DNA of 10,040 bases, taken from JBDLSY01 sp043777895. GTDB lineage: Bacteria; Pseudomonadota; Gammaproteobacteria; Burkholderiales; Burkholderiaceae_C. The notes under the pieces are model-generated. The model saw only the letters and a list, made by a program, of their open reading frames with translations. It was not told where the DNA came from and made no database searches. Where the stretch lies: contig JAYWHD010000068.1 in the NCBI GenBank assembly GCA_043777895.1, forward strand, positions 1-10,040, read 5' to 3'. The translations under genes were made by a program, and so were the position numbers. Below are positions 1 to 6,764 of the stretch, piece by piece (positions within the stretch are counted from its first letter, which is position 1; each line of letters begins with the position of its first letter).

Positions 1-521
1 CCTGTGCCTGTTTCACCACAAGCTTGCACACCTTGTGCAGGGCCTAATATAGCGACACCATCTGTTTGTAATTGAGCAATGTTACGGATAGTCGCAGGGT
101 TATTCCACATTTCCACGTTCATAGCAGGTGCGACCAACAAGGGTACTGTCTGGCAATTGCGTGCCAAGCATATATTAGACAATATATCGTTACCAAAACC
201 GTATACTAATTTTGCCATAAAATCAGCCGTAGCAGGTGCAATAATAATAGCATCGGCACAACGGCTAGATTCAATATGTGGCATAGCATTGCTAATAATA
301 GGGTCGTTTTGATCCCACGCGTCTATCATAACCCTTCGCCCACTGAGTGCTTGTAAAGTGAGTGGTGTAATAAATTGACACGCTGCCGGTGTCATCACCA
401 CTTGAACTGTCGCCCCTTTCTCTTGTAAACGGCGACATAAATCAGCTGCTTTATAGGCTGCCACGCCGCCTGTAACTCCTAAAATTAAGTGCTTTCCAGC
501 CAGTTCTTGTATCGCTGTCAT
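1..521 (-). CDS. coaBC: CoaBC, N-terminal phosphopantothenoylcysteine decarboxylase part (partial, runs off left edge)
   Basis: This is the first 173 codons of the bifunctional coenzyme A enzyme (Dfp). The family joins cysteine to 4'-phosphopantothenate and then decarboxylates the product in the cytoplasm. Only the FMN-binding CoaC decarboxylase half is present here; the ligase half would lie beyond position 1. Visible family marks are the N-terminal LAGKHLILGVTGGVAAYKAA, PHIESSRCADAIIIAPATAD, the APAMNVEMW segment that resembles the family's substrate-binding motif, and the ACGETGTG loop at the edge, which holds the conserved cysteine. The ATG at 519-521 aligns with the usual N-terminus, although no good Shine-Dalgarno sequence precedes it and the frame stays open some way upstream. 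It is transcribed in the same direction as the restriction-modification gene, 177 bp downstream of that gene's stop. The spacer is AT-rich and I see no convincing terminator or promoter in it. Confidence 0.95.
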   Translation of the reverse strand, partial: MTAIQELAGKHLILGVTGGVAAYKAADLCRRLQEKGATVQVVMTPAACQFITPLTLQALSGRRVMIDAWDQNDPIISNAMPHIESSRCADAIIIAPATADFMAKLVYGFGNDILSNICLARNCQTVPLLVAPAMNVEMWNNPATIRNIAQLQTDGVAILGPAQGVQACGETGT

Positions 522-698
522 AGTATCAAAGAGTGTTAAATGTATTAAAGCTTGATTAAAAATAGGTATAAAAATAATCAGTAATATTAAAGTTAAAGTA
601 GCATGGGTATAACTAATTTAATACTTAAAAAGTAATCCGTAAATTTTTTAATAACTTTTAAATTAGTAAGTTTTTTTATAGTGATTTTATTTAAATAG

Positions 699-2954
699 TT
701 ATAGCAAATTTTGCAGACTTGCTTTTAATTTATTTTCGGCAGTTTCAATTTGTGCTTTAAGTTTTAAAAGGTTTTTAACATTTTGTTCTACAAAATTATC
801 TTGCTTTTCTTTAGGTATATATTCAATATAGTATTCTGCCAAATCATCTTTTGATATAGTTAGCTTTGATGTTCCATCAGCTAAATCAGACACAATAATT
901 TTTCTTAAAGACTCTAAATAGTAGCTGTAAAACTGTATATTTATTTCGTATTTTGACTCTTTTAGAGTTAAAACTAAACATAAATTACTGGCTATGAACT
1001 GCCCACTGACATAATGGCTTCTACCTAATGATCCTGCGGCACTCACTGCATAAACTATTGCTTCTGTATCGTGAGAATATAAAGTATGTTTTTTCCATTC
1101 CTCTGAAGCAGTAATAAAATTATATTCACCATCATCTTCGCAATCTTCACTAGCCAATGTTCCTTTTTTAATATCAAAGAGGTCTTTAATTTGAACAAGT
1201 TCATAACCACTTTTGTTGTTTTCTATTGGTTGAAAACCAGAACAATTTATTAAGCCATCTTTAAATATTTTTTTTCTTTCACAGATATTTTGAACGTCAA
1301 TAGGCGTTAAAACAGTGTTAATAATTTGGCTTTCAATTTTCGACCATTTATTGTTTTTATCAACCCGCCCTTTGTGTTGAATACTTACAAAACCATCATC
1401 ATCTAAGTTATAAAACAATACACTGCCATTTTCTTTATGTGGAGTTTTTGTAAATCCGAATATTGCCGTATTTACTGTTCTTTTTTGTTCAGAAAATAGT
1501 TTAAACGGCATTTTAATTACACAATCTAATCGTGCAATCTTCAAAATCTTTTTTGTAAAATCCTTTTGATTTTTAGTTAATGTTGGTGTGGGCATAATGA
1601 TTATCAATTTTCCATTAGGTTCTAAATAATCCAATGCCTGTTTTGTAAACTTTATAGCGTTATTATTTTCGTAAGGTGGGTTTATAACTATTTTTGTTGG
1701 TTTTAATGACTTTATATATTTAAGCAACTGTTCATCATTGCTGTTAATGATGCTACCTTGTGTTTCGTCTAACAAACTACTTCTATATAACAAATTAGTT
1801 TTACCGTCTCCATGTAAAAACATATTTGAGCATGCTAGTGCAAATAGCACGGAATCTGTTTCAAATCCTATAAGCTGCTTCTCTTTTATATTTTTTATTT
1901 TTTCTTGATTCCCATTGGTAAGCTTTATCATCGTCTCCATTGATTCCATTAGAAAACCACCAGAACCTGTGCAGGTGTCTAGCACAACATCATCTTGTGT
2001 TAAATCTGCTAACTTAATCATTAGTTCTTTAATATGGTCTGGAGTTAAGATAATGTTTTTATTTTCAGCTTTACCAGCCCTTGATAAAAATATTTTATAA
2101 GCTCTGCCAAGAATATCTTGCTTTTCGTCATTTTTAAAAGGATAAAAAATCTTTTCTTCAATTAGCTTTATTATTTCTTTGTATTGAATCAGTGAGTAAT
2201 CAATATTTTTGATAAAAGAAAATTTGTCTTCCCAACTAAACTTTTTTGATAAATTATTTATTTTACTTTTTAATTGAGATGATATTGCCCTAATAATAGC
2301 TTCATTTAAATAATATGCTTCTAATACAACTTCGTTTGTTGTGGATACTTCTTCTTTTGAGGGGGCTGATGTATTTTTATACGTCTGTCTAAAGTTATTA
2401 TTATTAAGAGCAATCATCAATCCAGAAAAAAATAAACTTCTATCTGTGTCGCGAACTTTTCCATCTTTATGAAATCTATTATTTAATTCTTTCAACACAG
2501 ATATTAAATGCTCTGTTGTAATCATTTCCCCATATTTTTCTTTTTTAAGTAATTTATGTATATCCTTTATTGAAAGCAAATTATCTGTTGTATTTAAGAT
2601 TTTTACTATTTCGCTTCCACCATTTTTTTTATAAATTTTGTAAAAATAGTTTACTTCTAGTTCGTTATTTTTTTGACCAGAGATAGCAATCCCTAAGATA
2701 TCCTTATTTATTGCATTCTCTGACATATAAAAATTGACTTCAACTATCGCTGATGCTTGATTATTAGCTTTAGCTTCTACCACAATACAATATTCTTCTT
2801 CATCGCGAAAGAAATCAGGAAAGCCACTAAGGTCAGTTCCACTTTTTGACTTAAATCCGTACTCTTTTGGAATTGCAGACTTCTCTATAAAAGTTTCACA
2901 ACCATAAAAACTTCTAAATATATTTTCTGTAGTTGTTTCACTAACTTTTGCCAT
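699..2954 (-). CDS. Single-chain restriction-modification enzyme (Type IIG-like: nuclease, N6-adenine methylase and target-recognition domain)
   Basis: This 751-residue protein appears to combine the parts of a restriction-modification system. Residues 45-62 hold a PD-(D/E)xK-type nuclease signature: PDF with D47, then VVEAKA with E60 and K62. A largely helical linker follows. Residues 300-500 are an HsdM-like N6-adenine methyltransferase: LTPDHIKELM (303-312), the SAM-binding DTCTGSGGFL (326-335), GFETD (363-367) and the catalytic NPPY (425-428). Residues about 583-715 resemble one HsdS-type target-recognition domain, with GTSKLTISKDDL and YIPKEKQ near its end. A probable coiled coil closes the protein (722-748). 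No separate hsdS or hsdR lies in the window, so it may act alone, although a partner elsewhere is possible. It is visibly more AT-rich than its neighbours, with many A/T runs, and sits between two housekeeping genes, which suggests horizontal gain. The start ATG has no clear Shine-Dalgarno sequence. The domain reading is from motifs; recognition site and activity are unknown. Confidence 0.85.
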   Translation of the reverse strand: MAKVSETTTENIFRSFYGCETFIEKSAIPKEYGFKSKSGTDLSGFPDFFRDEEEYCIVVEAKANNQASAIVEVNFYMSENAINKDILGIAISGQKNNELEVNYFYKIYKKNGGSEIVKILNTTDNLLSIKDIHKLLKKEKYGEMITTEHLISVLKELNNRFHKDGKVRDTDRSLFFSGLMIALNNNNFRQTYKNTSAPSKEEVSTTNEVVLEAYYLNEAIIRAISSQLKSKINNLSKKFSWEDKFSFIKNIDYSLIQYKEIIKLIEEKIFYPFKNDEKQDILGRAYKIFLSRAGKAENKNIILTPDHIKELMIKLADLTQDDVVLDTCTGSGGFLMESMETMIKLTNGNQEKIKNIKEKQLIGFETDSVLFALACSNMFLHGDGKTNLLYRSSLLDETQGSIINSNDEQLLKYIKSLKPTKIVINPPYENNNAIKFTKQALDYLEPNGKLIIIMPTPTLTKNQKDFTKKILKIARLDCVIKMPFKLFSEQKRTVNTAIFGFTKTPHKENGSVLFYNLDDDGFVSIQHKGRVDKNNKWSKIESQIINTVLTPIDVQNICERKKIFKDGLINCSGFQPIENNKSGYELVQIKDLFDIKKGTLASEDCEDDGEYNFITASEEWKKHTLYSHDTEAIVYAVSAAGSLGRSHYVSGQFIASNLCLVLTLKESKYEINIQFYSYYLESLRKIIVSDLADGTSKLTISKDDLAEYYIEYIPKEKQDNFVEQNVKNLLKLKAQIETAENKLKASLQNLL

Positions 2955-3011
2955 ATTTATTTTTTTTAACTTTCGTATACTCTTTGTGTTTTATTTTACA
3001 GTTTTAAGTTC

Positions 3012-3026
3012 TTATTAACCTAATAA
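3012..3026. promoter_or_regulatory. Small inverted repeat upstream of the restriction-modification gene
   Basis: TTATTA and TAATAA flank a 3-nt centre about 60 bp upstream of the gene's start. It has the shape of a small operator. In DNA this AT-rich it could arise by chance, and no controller gene is visible nearby. Confidence 0.2.
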
Positions 3027-3093
3027 ATTCAATGTGTAGATTAACAAAAAAAATCTTATTTCTAAGTTTAATAAGCTATTGATATTACCAAAT

Positions 3094-3135
3094 AATTACA
3101 TATATTTAATTATATATATTTAATTACACATATTT
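3094..3135. repeat. Three tandem 14-nt A/T repeats between lspA and the restriction-modification gene
   Basis: Three back-to-back units start at 3094, 3108 and 3122. The first reads AATTACATATATTT and the others differ from it by one or two bases. They lie in the 204-bp spacer between the lspA stop and the restriction-modification start, where they could affect DNA bending or promoter strength. No function is shown. Confidence 0.75.
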
Positions 3136-3158
3136 ACTTTGATTTTATATGCAGCTAT

Positions 3159-3653
3159 TTATTTTGCTGTTTTTACTTTGATGACTTCATTCCAAACCAT
3201 TAAAACAGCCCCTATACAAATAGCACTGTCTGCTACATTAAACGCTGGCCAATGGATACTTGCAAAGTGAAAATCTAAAAAATCTATAACATATTTAAAC
3301 CGTATGCGGTCTATGACATTGCCTACTGCACCCGATATAACTAAACTATAACTTAAGCGTAGGCATCTATTATTGGTATCTGTGATATTACTCATTTCCC
3401 ATAGTAAATAACTACATACTACTACAGCCAAGCCAATAAAAAAATAATGTTGCCAGCCGCCCGCATTGGCTAAAAAACTAAAAGCAGCCCCTGGGTTATG
3501 TACCCTCACAACATTAAAAAATGATGTAATAGTCAGGCTATCAAACTCTTTAAAATTGGACACAATCCATTGTTTCGTTGCTTGGTCTAATATTAATATT
3601 ATCAACATCAATACAATGTCACGTTTTGAAATAAGTCTTAAGTTAAAAGTCAT
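3159..3653 (-). CDS. lspA: Lipoprotein signal peptidase (signal peptidase II)
   Basis: LspA is the inner-membrane aspartyl protease that removes the signal peptide of prolipoproteins after diacylglyceryl transfer. At 164 residues it has the usual family length. The conserved blocks are present in order: DQATKQWI (23-30), VHNPGAAFSFL (51-61), SGAVGNVIDRI (107-117) leading to YVIDFLDFH with the catalytic aspartate at D124, and FNVADSAICIG (138-148) with the second catalytic aspartate at D142. Four hydrophobic stretches fit the four-helix topology. In many gammaproteobacteria lspA sits between ileS and fkpB/ispH. Here none of those genes is adjacent; upstream is a 291-bp spacer to the divergent kbp gene and downstream is the restriction-modification gene. 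The start ATG gives the normal short cytoplasmic N-terminus before the first membrane helix. Confidence 0.97.
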   Translation of the reverse strand: MTFNLRLISKRDIVLMLIILILDQATKQWIVSNFKEFDSLTITSFFNVVRVHNPGAAFSFLANAGGWQHYFFIGLAVVVCSYLLWEMSNITDTNNRCLRLSYSLVISGAVGNVIDRIRFKYVIDFLDFHFASIHWPAFNVADSAICIGAVLMVWNEVIKVKTAK

Positions 3654-3691
3654 ATAAAATGCAGGTGTTGATTAATAAATAGGTGTGATAA

Positions 3692-3719
3692 GTTAATATA
3701 AAAACGTTAATATAAAAAT
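3692..3719. repeat. Two tandem 14-nt repeats upstream of lspA
   Basis: GTTAATATAAAAA occurs at 3692-3704 and again at 3706-3718, one base apart, giving a 14-nt period. It lies in what would be the lspA leader if the promoter proposed at 3763-3791 is used. Confidence 0.6.
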
Positions 3720-3762
3720 AATGTACAACTTTATGTTGTAATAAATTACACGTAATACCTAC

Positions 3763-3791
3763 ATTATAAATGGCTTAATAAATTAGCTGAA
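3763..3791 (-). promoter_or_regulatory. Candidate sigma70 promoter for lspA
   Basis: On the minus strand a TATAAT (3763-3768) lies 17 bp after TTCAGC (3786-3791). The -10 box is perfect but the -35 matches only three of six consensus bases. It would give a leader of about 100 nt before the lspA start. TATAAT-like words are common in such AT-rich DNA, so this is tentative. Confidence 0.35.
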
Positions 3792-3830
3792 TGCACCTTA
3801 TAATGCCTAATTTAATATTTAGACATCTTT

Positions 3831-3860
3831 AATTATTTTTAATTATTTTTAATATTTTTT
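3831..3860. repeat. Three tandem 10-nt A/T repeats upstream of kbp
   Basis: Units start at 3831, 3841 and 3851. The first two are identical (AATTATTTTT) and the third differs slightly (AATATTTTTT). They lie in the divergent lspA/kbp spacer. Confidence 0.65.
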
Positions 3861-3874
3861 TCAATATCTTTTAA

Positions 3875-3907
3875 TTTTTCTATCCTTTTTCTACCCTTTT
3901 TCTATCT
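3875..3907. repeat. Three tandem 11-nt pyrimidine repeats upstream of kbp
   Basis: Units TTTTTCTATCC, TTTTTCTACCC and TTTTTCTATCT start at 3875, 3886 and 3897. They form the core of a nearly all-pyrimidine tract that runs to about 3920, just ahead of the kbp ribosome binding site. In RNA this would be an unstructured U/C-rich leader; as DNA it is a homopurine-homopyrimidine stretch. Confidence 0.7.
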
Positions 3908-3944
3908 TTTAACTTTTCTTTTTTAACTATTAGGAGTCATACAC

Positions 3945-4442
3945 ATGGGCATGCTTAGCTTTATTAAAGATGCGGGTCAAAAATTATTTGGTGTGGGTGA
4001 GGCACAGGCTGCAGAAGTCGCAGTAGATTCTAATCCAGAAGACATTCAACGCGTAAGTGATGCTGCATCAACAGCCATTACAAGCTACATTCATACTATG
4101 AACTTAGGTATCACAGACTTAAATGTTACCTTTAATGCTTCAACTGCGGAAGTATATATTTCGGGTACAGTACCTGACCAAGCGACTAAAGAAAAAATTC
4201 TATTGTGTTGCGGCAATGTTCAAGGCGTTGCGAATGTAGTGGATAATTTGACAGTCGCACTACCTTCAGATGAATCAAAATTTTATACGGTTAAATCAGG
4301 TGATAATTTATCTAAAGTATCTAAAGAATTTTATGACACACCTAACAAATATATGGTTATTTTTGAAGCCAATAAACCAATGTTAAGCCACCCTGACAAA
4401 ATTTATCCGGGGCAATTATTGCGTATTCCAGCCAACACTTGA
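3945..4442 (+). CDS. kbp: BON-LysM protein, Kbp (YgaU) family
   Basis: This 165-residue protein closely follows the layout of E. coli Kbp (YgaU), a small protein reported to bind potassium. The N-terminus MGMLSFIKDAGQKLFG matches the family start. A BON domain spans about 36-105, with the KEKILLCCGNVQGVANVVDN segment near its end. A LysM domain spans about 113-162 and begins FYTVKSGDNLSKVSKEFYD; the near-invariant IFEANKPML and KIYPGQLLRIP follow. There is no signal peptide, as in Kbp, so a cytoplasmic location is likely despite the LysM domain. AGGAG at 3932-3936 with 8 nt spacing supports this start. It is monocistronic here: divergent from lspA and convergent with rsmD. The potassium role is taken from the E. 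coli protein and is not visible in this sequence. Confidence 0.93.
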   Translation: MGMLSFIKDAGQKLFGVGEAQAAEVAVDSNPEDIQRVSDAASTAITSYIHTMNLGITDLNVTFNASTAEVYISGTVPDQATKEKILLCCGNVQGVANVVDNLTVALPSDESKFYTVKSGDNLSKVSKEFYDTPNKYMVIFEANKPMLSHPDKIYPGQLLRIPANT

Positions 4443-4453
4443 TATTTTAAATG

Positions 4454-4488
4454 CTTAATACTTAATACTTAATACTTAATTCTTAATT
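4454..4488. repeat. Five tandem 7-nt repeats between kbp and rsmD
   Basis: Five consecutive heptamers start at 4454: three CTTAATA followed by two CTTAATT. They fill most of the 53-bp gap between the two convergent stop codons. No GC-rich terminator stem is visible in the gap, so transcription from both sides may end here by other means. Confidence 0.85.
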
Positions 4489-4495
4489 AATAATA

Positions 4496-5086
4496 TTAGG
4501 TATTTAGTATATTGGGTGTAAATTGTAATAATTGTGCGTGTACTAAACCCATTTTTGTATGCCGCAACACAGTGTAATGTGTCCACGATATGGCTGCTTC
4601 ACTCTCAATATAGACCAACGCCTGATTAGCTAATACCCGTGGCAGTAATTGTTGAATTTTGTTTAATAATTTACTGTAAAAAGGTGGGTCTAATAACAAA
4701 ACATCTATGCTTGAAGGGGGGAGGTGCACTAGCATTGCTAGTGCATCACCAATATTGACACTACACTGTGTTGCTTGTAGCATTGTGATTACGTTTTGTA
4801 AATTGTGTGCGGCAGGTTTGTACGATTCACACAATATAACTTGCTTAGCCCCGCGTGAAGCCGCCTCTAATCCCAATGCACCCGTACCTGCAAACGCATC
4901 AACTACACGTATTTGCTGCCAATCATTAATAAAATGATCTAACCAATTAAATAAGGTGTGTCGGACGCGGTTTGGTGTAGGTCGCAATTGACAATTATCT
5001 GGGGCTATTATGACGGGTAACACACGGCGACGGTGTTGTCCTGCAATAATACAAACTTGATGTTTAAGTTGATTTAATTTAGGCAT
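4496..5086 (-). CDS. rsmD: 16S rRNA (guanine(966)-N2)-methyltransferase RsmD
   Basis: RsmD methylates N2 of G966 in 16S rRNA, using SAM, on the assembling small subunit. At 196 residues it has the usual length. The sequence shows the family N-terminal block IIAGQHRRRVLPV, the RNA-binding segment LRPTPNRVRHTLFNWL (34-49), the SAM motif VVDAFAGTGALGLEAASRGA (61-80), the ribosyl-contact ILCES, and the catalytic DPPF (133-136). The usual neighbour, ftsY, is divergent and starts only 21 bp away. No Shine-Dalgarno sequence precedes the ATG, so the mRNA may be leaderless or have a very short leader. The 3' end is convergent with kbp across a heptamer repeat. Confidence 0.95.
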   Translation of the reverse strand: MPKLNQLKHQVCIIAGQHRRRVLPVIIAPDNCQLRPTPNRVRHTLFNWLDHFINDWQQIRVVDAFAGTGALGLEAASRGAKQVILCESYKPAAHNLQNVITMLQATQCSVNIGDALAMLVHLPPSSIDVLLLDPPFYSKLLNKIQQLLPRVLANQALVYIESEAAISWTHYTVLRHTKMGLVHAQLLQFTPNILNT

Positions 5087-5107
5087 TAAATATTGTAAAA
5101 TAAATAT

Positions 5108-6142
5108 ATGCTTAATATTTTAAAATTCTCCAAAACATCCAAATCAACTATAACTGAACCACCTATATTAGACAAGACATCAGATATACCGCTTCCATCT
5201 ACCGACAATGACATTGAAACTGATGAATCGGTGATTAAAAGCTCTTGGTTATCGCGTCTAAAACAAGGTTTATCACGTACCAGCAGTCAGTTAGCCGTTG
5301 TATTAGGTGTAGGGGCTGTCGTAGATGATGGTTTATACGAAGAATTAGAAACTGCTTTATTACAAGCAGACTGCGGAATGCCAGCGACTACGGCTTTATT
5401 AAAAGCTTTACGATTAGAAGTAAACCGCACTAAAGCAGATACGGCGGACAAAGTTCGTGAATGCCTTGCAATTGTTTTAGCCGCCTATTTACAACCGTTA
5501 CAAACAGTTTGGAACTGGCGTGATTTTAAGCCTTGTGTATTATTAATTGTTGGTGTAAACGGGGCGGGTAAAACAACCAGTATTGGTAAGTTAGCGTATT
5601 GGTTTACTAAAGAAAAAGCGAGTGTTTTACTGGCTGCTGGCGATACTTTTCGGGCTGCAGCACGTGAACAGTTAGCTGTCTGGGGGCAACGCAATGGCGT
5701 ATCTATGCTGCAACAAAAAGGCAATGACCCCTCTGCCATAGTATTTGATGCCGTAGCTGCCGCTAAAGCGCGTAACATTGATATATTGCTTGCCGATACT
5801 GCAGGACGCTTACCGACACAAACCCATTTAATGGAAGAGTTAAAGAAAATTCGCCGTATTACTAGTAAAGCAATGATGGATACGCCTTATGGTATATGGT
5901 TAATATTAGACGGTAATACAGGACAAAATGCAGTAGCACAAGCTAAAGCGTTTCACGATGCTGTAGGATTAACAGGTTTAATTGTCACTAAGTTAGACGG
6001 TACAGCTAAAGGTGGTATGTTAGCAGCACTGGCGAGTACGTGCCCTGTGCCAGTACGTTTTATTGGAATTGGTGAAAGCTTACAAGATTTGCAGCCTTTT
6101 AATGCGGCTCAATTTGCACGCAGCTTGGTGGGTGTTAGTTAG
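5108..6142 (+). CDS. ftsY: Signal recognition particle receptor FtsY
   Basis: FtsY is the GTPase that docks the SRP-ribosome complex at the inner membrane for co-translational insertion. The 344 residues contain a short, weakly acidic N-terminal region (1-45), shorter than the long A domain of E. coli. The helical N domain follows, starting SWLSRLKQGLSRT, then the G domain with all motifs: P-loop GVNGAGKTT (149-157), DTFRAAAREQL (179-189), DTAGR (230-234), TKLDGTAKGG (294-303) and FIGIGE (318-323). No in-frame ATG occurs between the first codon and residue 91, inside the N domain, so this start is favoured, although no Shine-Dalgarno sequence is visible. The promoter must overlap rsmD or the 21-bp divergent spacer. 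In many relatives ftsE and ftsX follow; here the ribosomal operon follows instead. Confidence 0.96.
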   Translation: MLNILKFSKTSKSTITEPPILDKTSDIPLPSTDNDIETDESVIKSSWLSRLKQGLSRTSSQLAVVLGVGAVVDDGLYEELETALLQADCGMPATTALLKALRLEVNRTKADTADKVRECLAIVLAAYLQPLQTVWNWRDFKPCVLLIVGVNGAGKTTSIGKLAYWFTKEKASVLLAAGDTFRAAAREQLAVWGQRNGVSMLQQKGNDPSAIVFDAVAAAKARNIDILLADTAGRLPTQTHLMEELKKIRRITSKAMMDTPYGIWLILDGNTGQNAVAQAKAFHDAVGLTGLIVTKLDGTAKGGMLAALASTCPVPVRFIGIGESLQDLQPFNAAQFARSLVGVS

Positions 6143-6168
6143 GCGGGTGTTACTTATTAATATTAATG

Positions 6169-6208
6169 ACTGATTAAATAGTACTTAAAATATTATTATT
6201 TAATCAGT
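6169..6208. repeat. Perfect 12-bp inverted repeat downstream of ftsY
   Basis: ACTGATTAAATA (6169-6180) is matched by its exact reverse complement at 6197-6208 with a 16-nt loop. It begins 26 bp after the ftsY stop. It lacks a GC-rich stem and a T tract, so it is a poor intrinsic terminator. It could be a 3'-end processing or stabilising stem, or a protein-binding palindrome. Confidence 0.55.
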
Positions 6209-6240
6209 ATATAGTCAGTGTGTAGTACAATAGGAGGTTC

Positions 6241-6270
6241 TTGCTTTACAACAAGTACACTATCTATAAT
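6241..6270 (+). promoter_or_regulatory. Probable sigma70 promoter of the rpsF operon
   Basis: TTGCTT (6241-6246) and a perfect TATAAT (6265-6270) are separated by 18 bp. Transcription would start near 6277, giving a leader of about 70 nt that includes the hairpin at 6295-6318 and the rpsF ribosome binding site. Confidence 0.6.
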
Positions 6271-6294
6271 ATAGGTATTGTATCTGTTGAAAGC

Positions 6295-6318
6295 TAGTAT
6301 AGCAAGGTTGCTATACTA
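6295..6318 (+). promoter_or_regulatory. Perfect hairpin in the rpsF leader
   Basis: TAGTATAGCAA and TTGCTATACTA form an uninterrupted 11-bp inverted repeat around a GG centre, realistically a 9-bp stem with a 6-nt loop. It lies 17 nt upstream of the AAGGAG ribosome binding site (6336-6341). Leaders of rpsF in many bacteria carry a structure that binds the S6-S18 pair for feedback control. This stem is in the right place, but I do not see the CCG trinucleotide described for that motif, so the link is an inference. Confidence 0.45.
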
Positions 6319-6346
6319 TTCTCAAGTTACTATTTAAGGAGTCTGA

Positions 6347-6715
6347 ATGCGTCACTACGAACTCGTACTGATCATCCACCCCGACCAAAGCGAGCAAGTG
6401 CCTGCAATGGTTGAGCGGTATAAATCAATGATTGAACAAAGCGGCGGAAAAACTCACCGTTATGAAGACTGGGGTCGCCGTGCATTGGCTTATCCTATTA
6501 ATAAATTGACTAAAGCACATTATTTATGTCTAAACATTGAGATTGCTCAAGCCACGCTGGGCGAAATTGAACACGCTTTACGCTTCAATGACGCTGTATT
6601 GCGTCACATGATGGTTGCAATGAAAAAAGCCCACACAGAACCGTCTGTTATTGTCCTCGCCAACGAGCGTGGCGATCGCGAAGACTTTCGTAGAACGCAA
6701 ACTGAATCAGCGTAA
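6347..6715 (+). CDS. rpsF: 30S ribosomal protein S6
   Basis: S6 binds the central domain of 16S rRNA together with S18. The 122-residue protein begins with the family hallmark MRHYELVLIIHPDQSEQVP and contains YEDWGRRALAYPINKLTKAHY and the FNDAVLRHMMV strand near the end of the fold. A charged tail (about 105-122, ERGDREDFRRTQ) is typical of proteobacterial S6. The start is firm: AAGGAG at 6336-6341 is 5 nt from the ATG. It is the first gene of the rpsF-priB-rpsR-rplI operon and follows a likely promoter and a leader hairpin. Confidence 0.98.
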   Translation: MRHYELVLIIHPDQSEQVPAMVERYKSMIEQSGGKTHRYEDWGRRALAYPINKLTKAHYLCLNIEIAQATLGEIEHALRFNDAVLRHMMVAMKKAHTEPSVIVLANERGDREDFRRTQTESA

Positions 6716-6764
6716 CCTAATTAATCAATAGTATTAAATAACTTGTTTGAGTAGGCTTTGTAGA

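Noticed and set aside
79..312. Plus-strand open frame at the left end
   Set aside because: It is antisense to coaBC, whose minus-strand frame carries unmistakable family motifs.
4454..4488. CRISPR-like array
   Set aside because: The units are directly adjacent heptamers with no spacers, and no cas genes are present.
6232..6237. AGGAGG as the ribosome binding site of a leader peptide
   Set aside because: It lies upstream of the inferred promoter start, and the nearest TTG is only 3 nt away, too close for initiation.
6747..6764. TTG start for priB adding six residues
   Set aside because: The extension has no family match, and the ATG at 6765 gives a normal PriB N-terminus.
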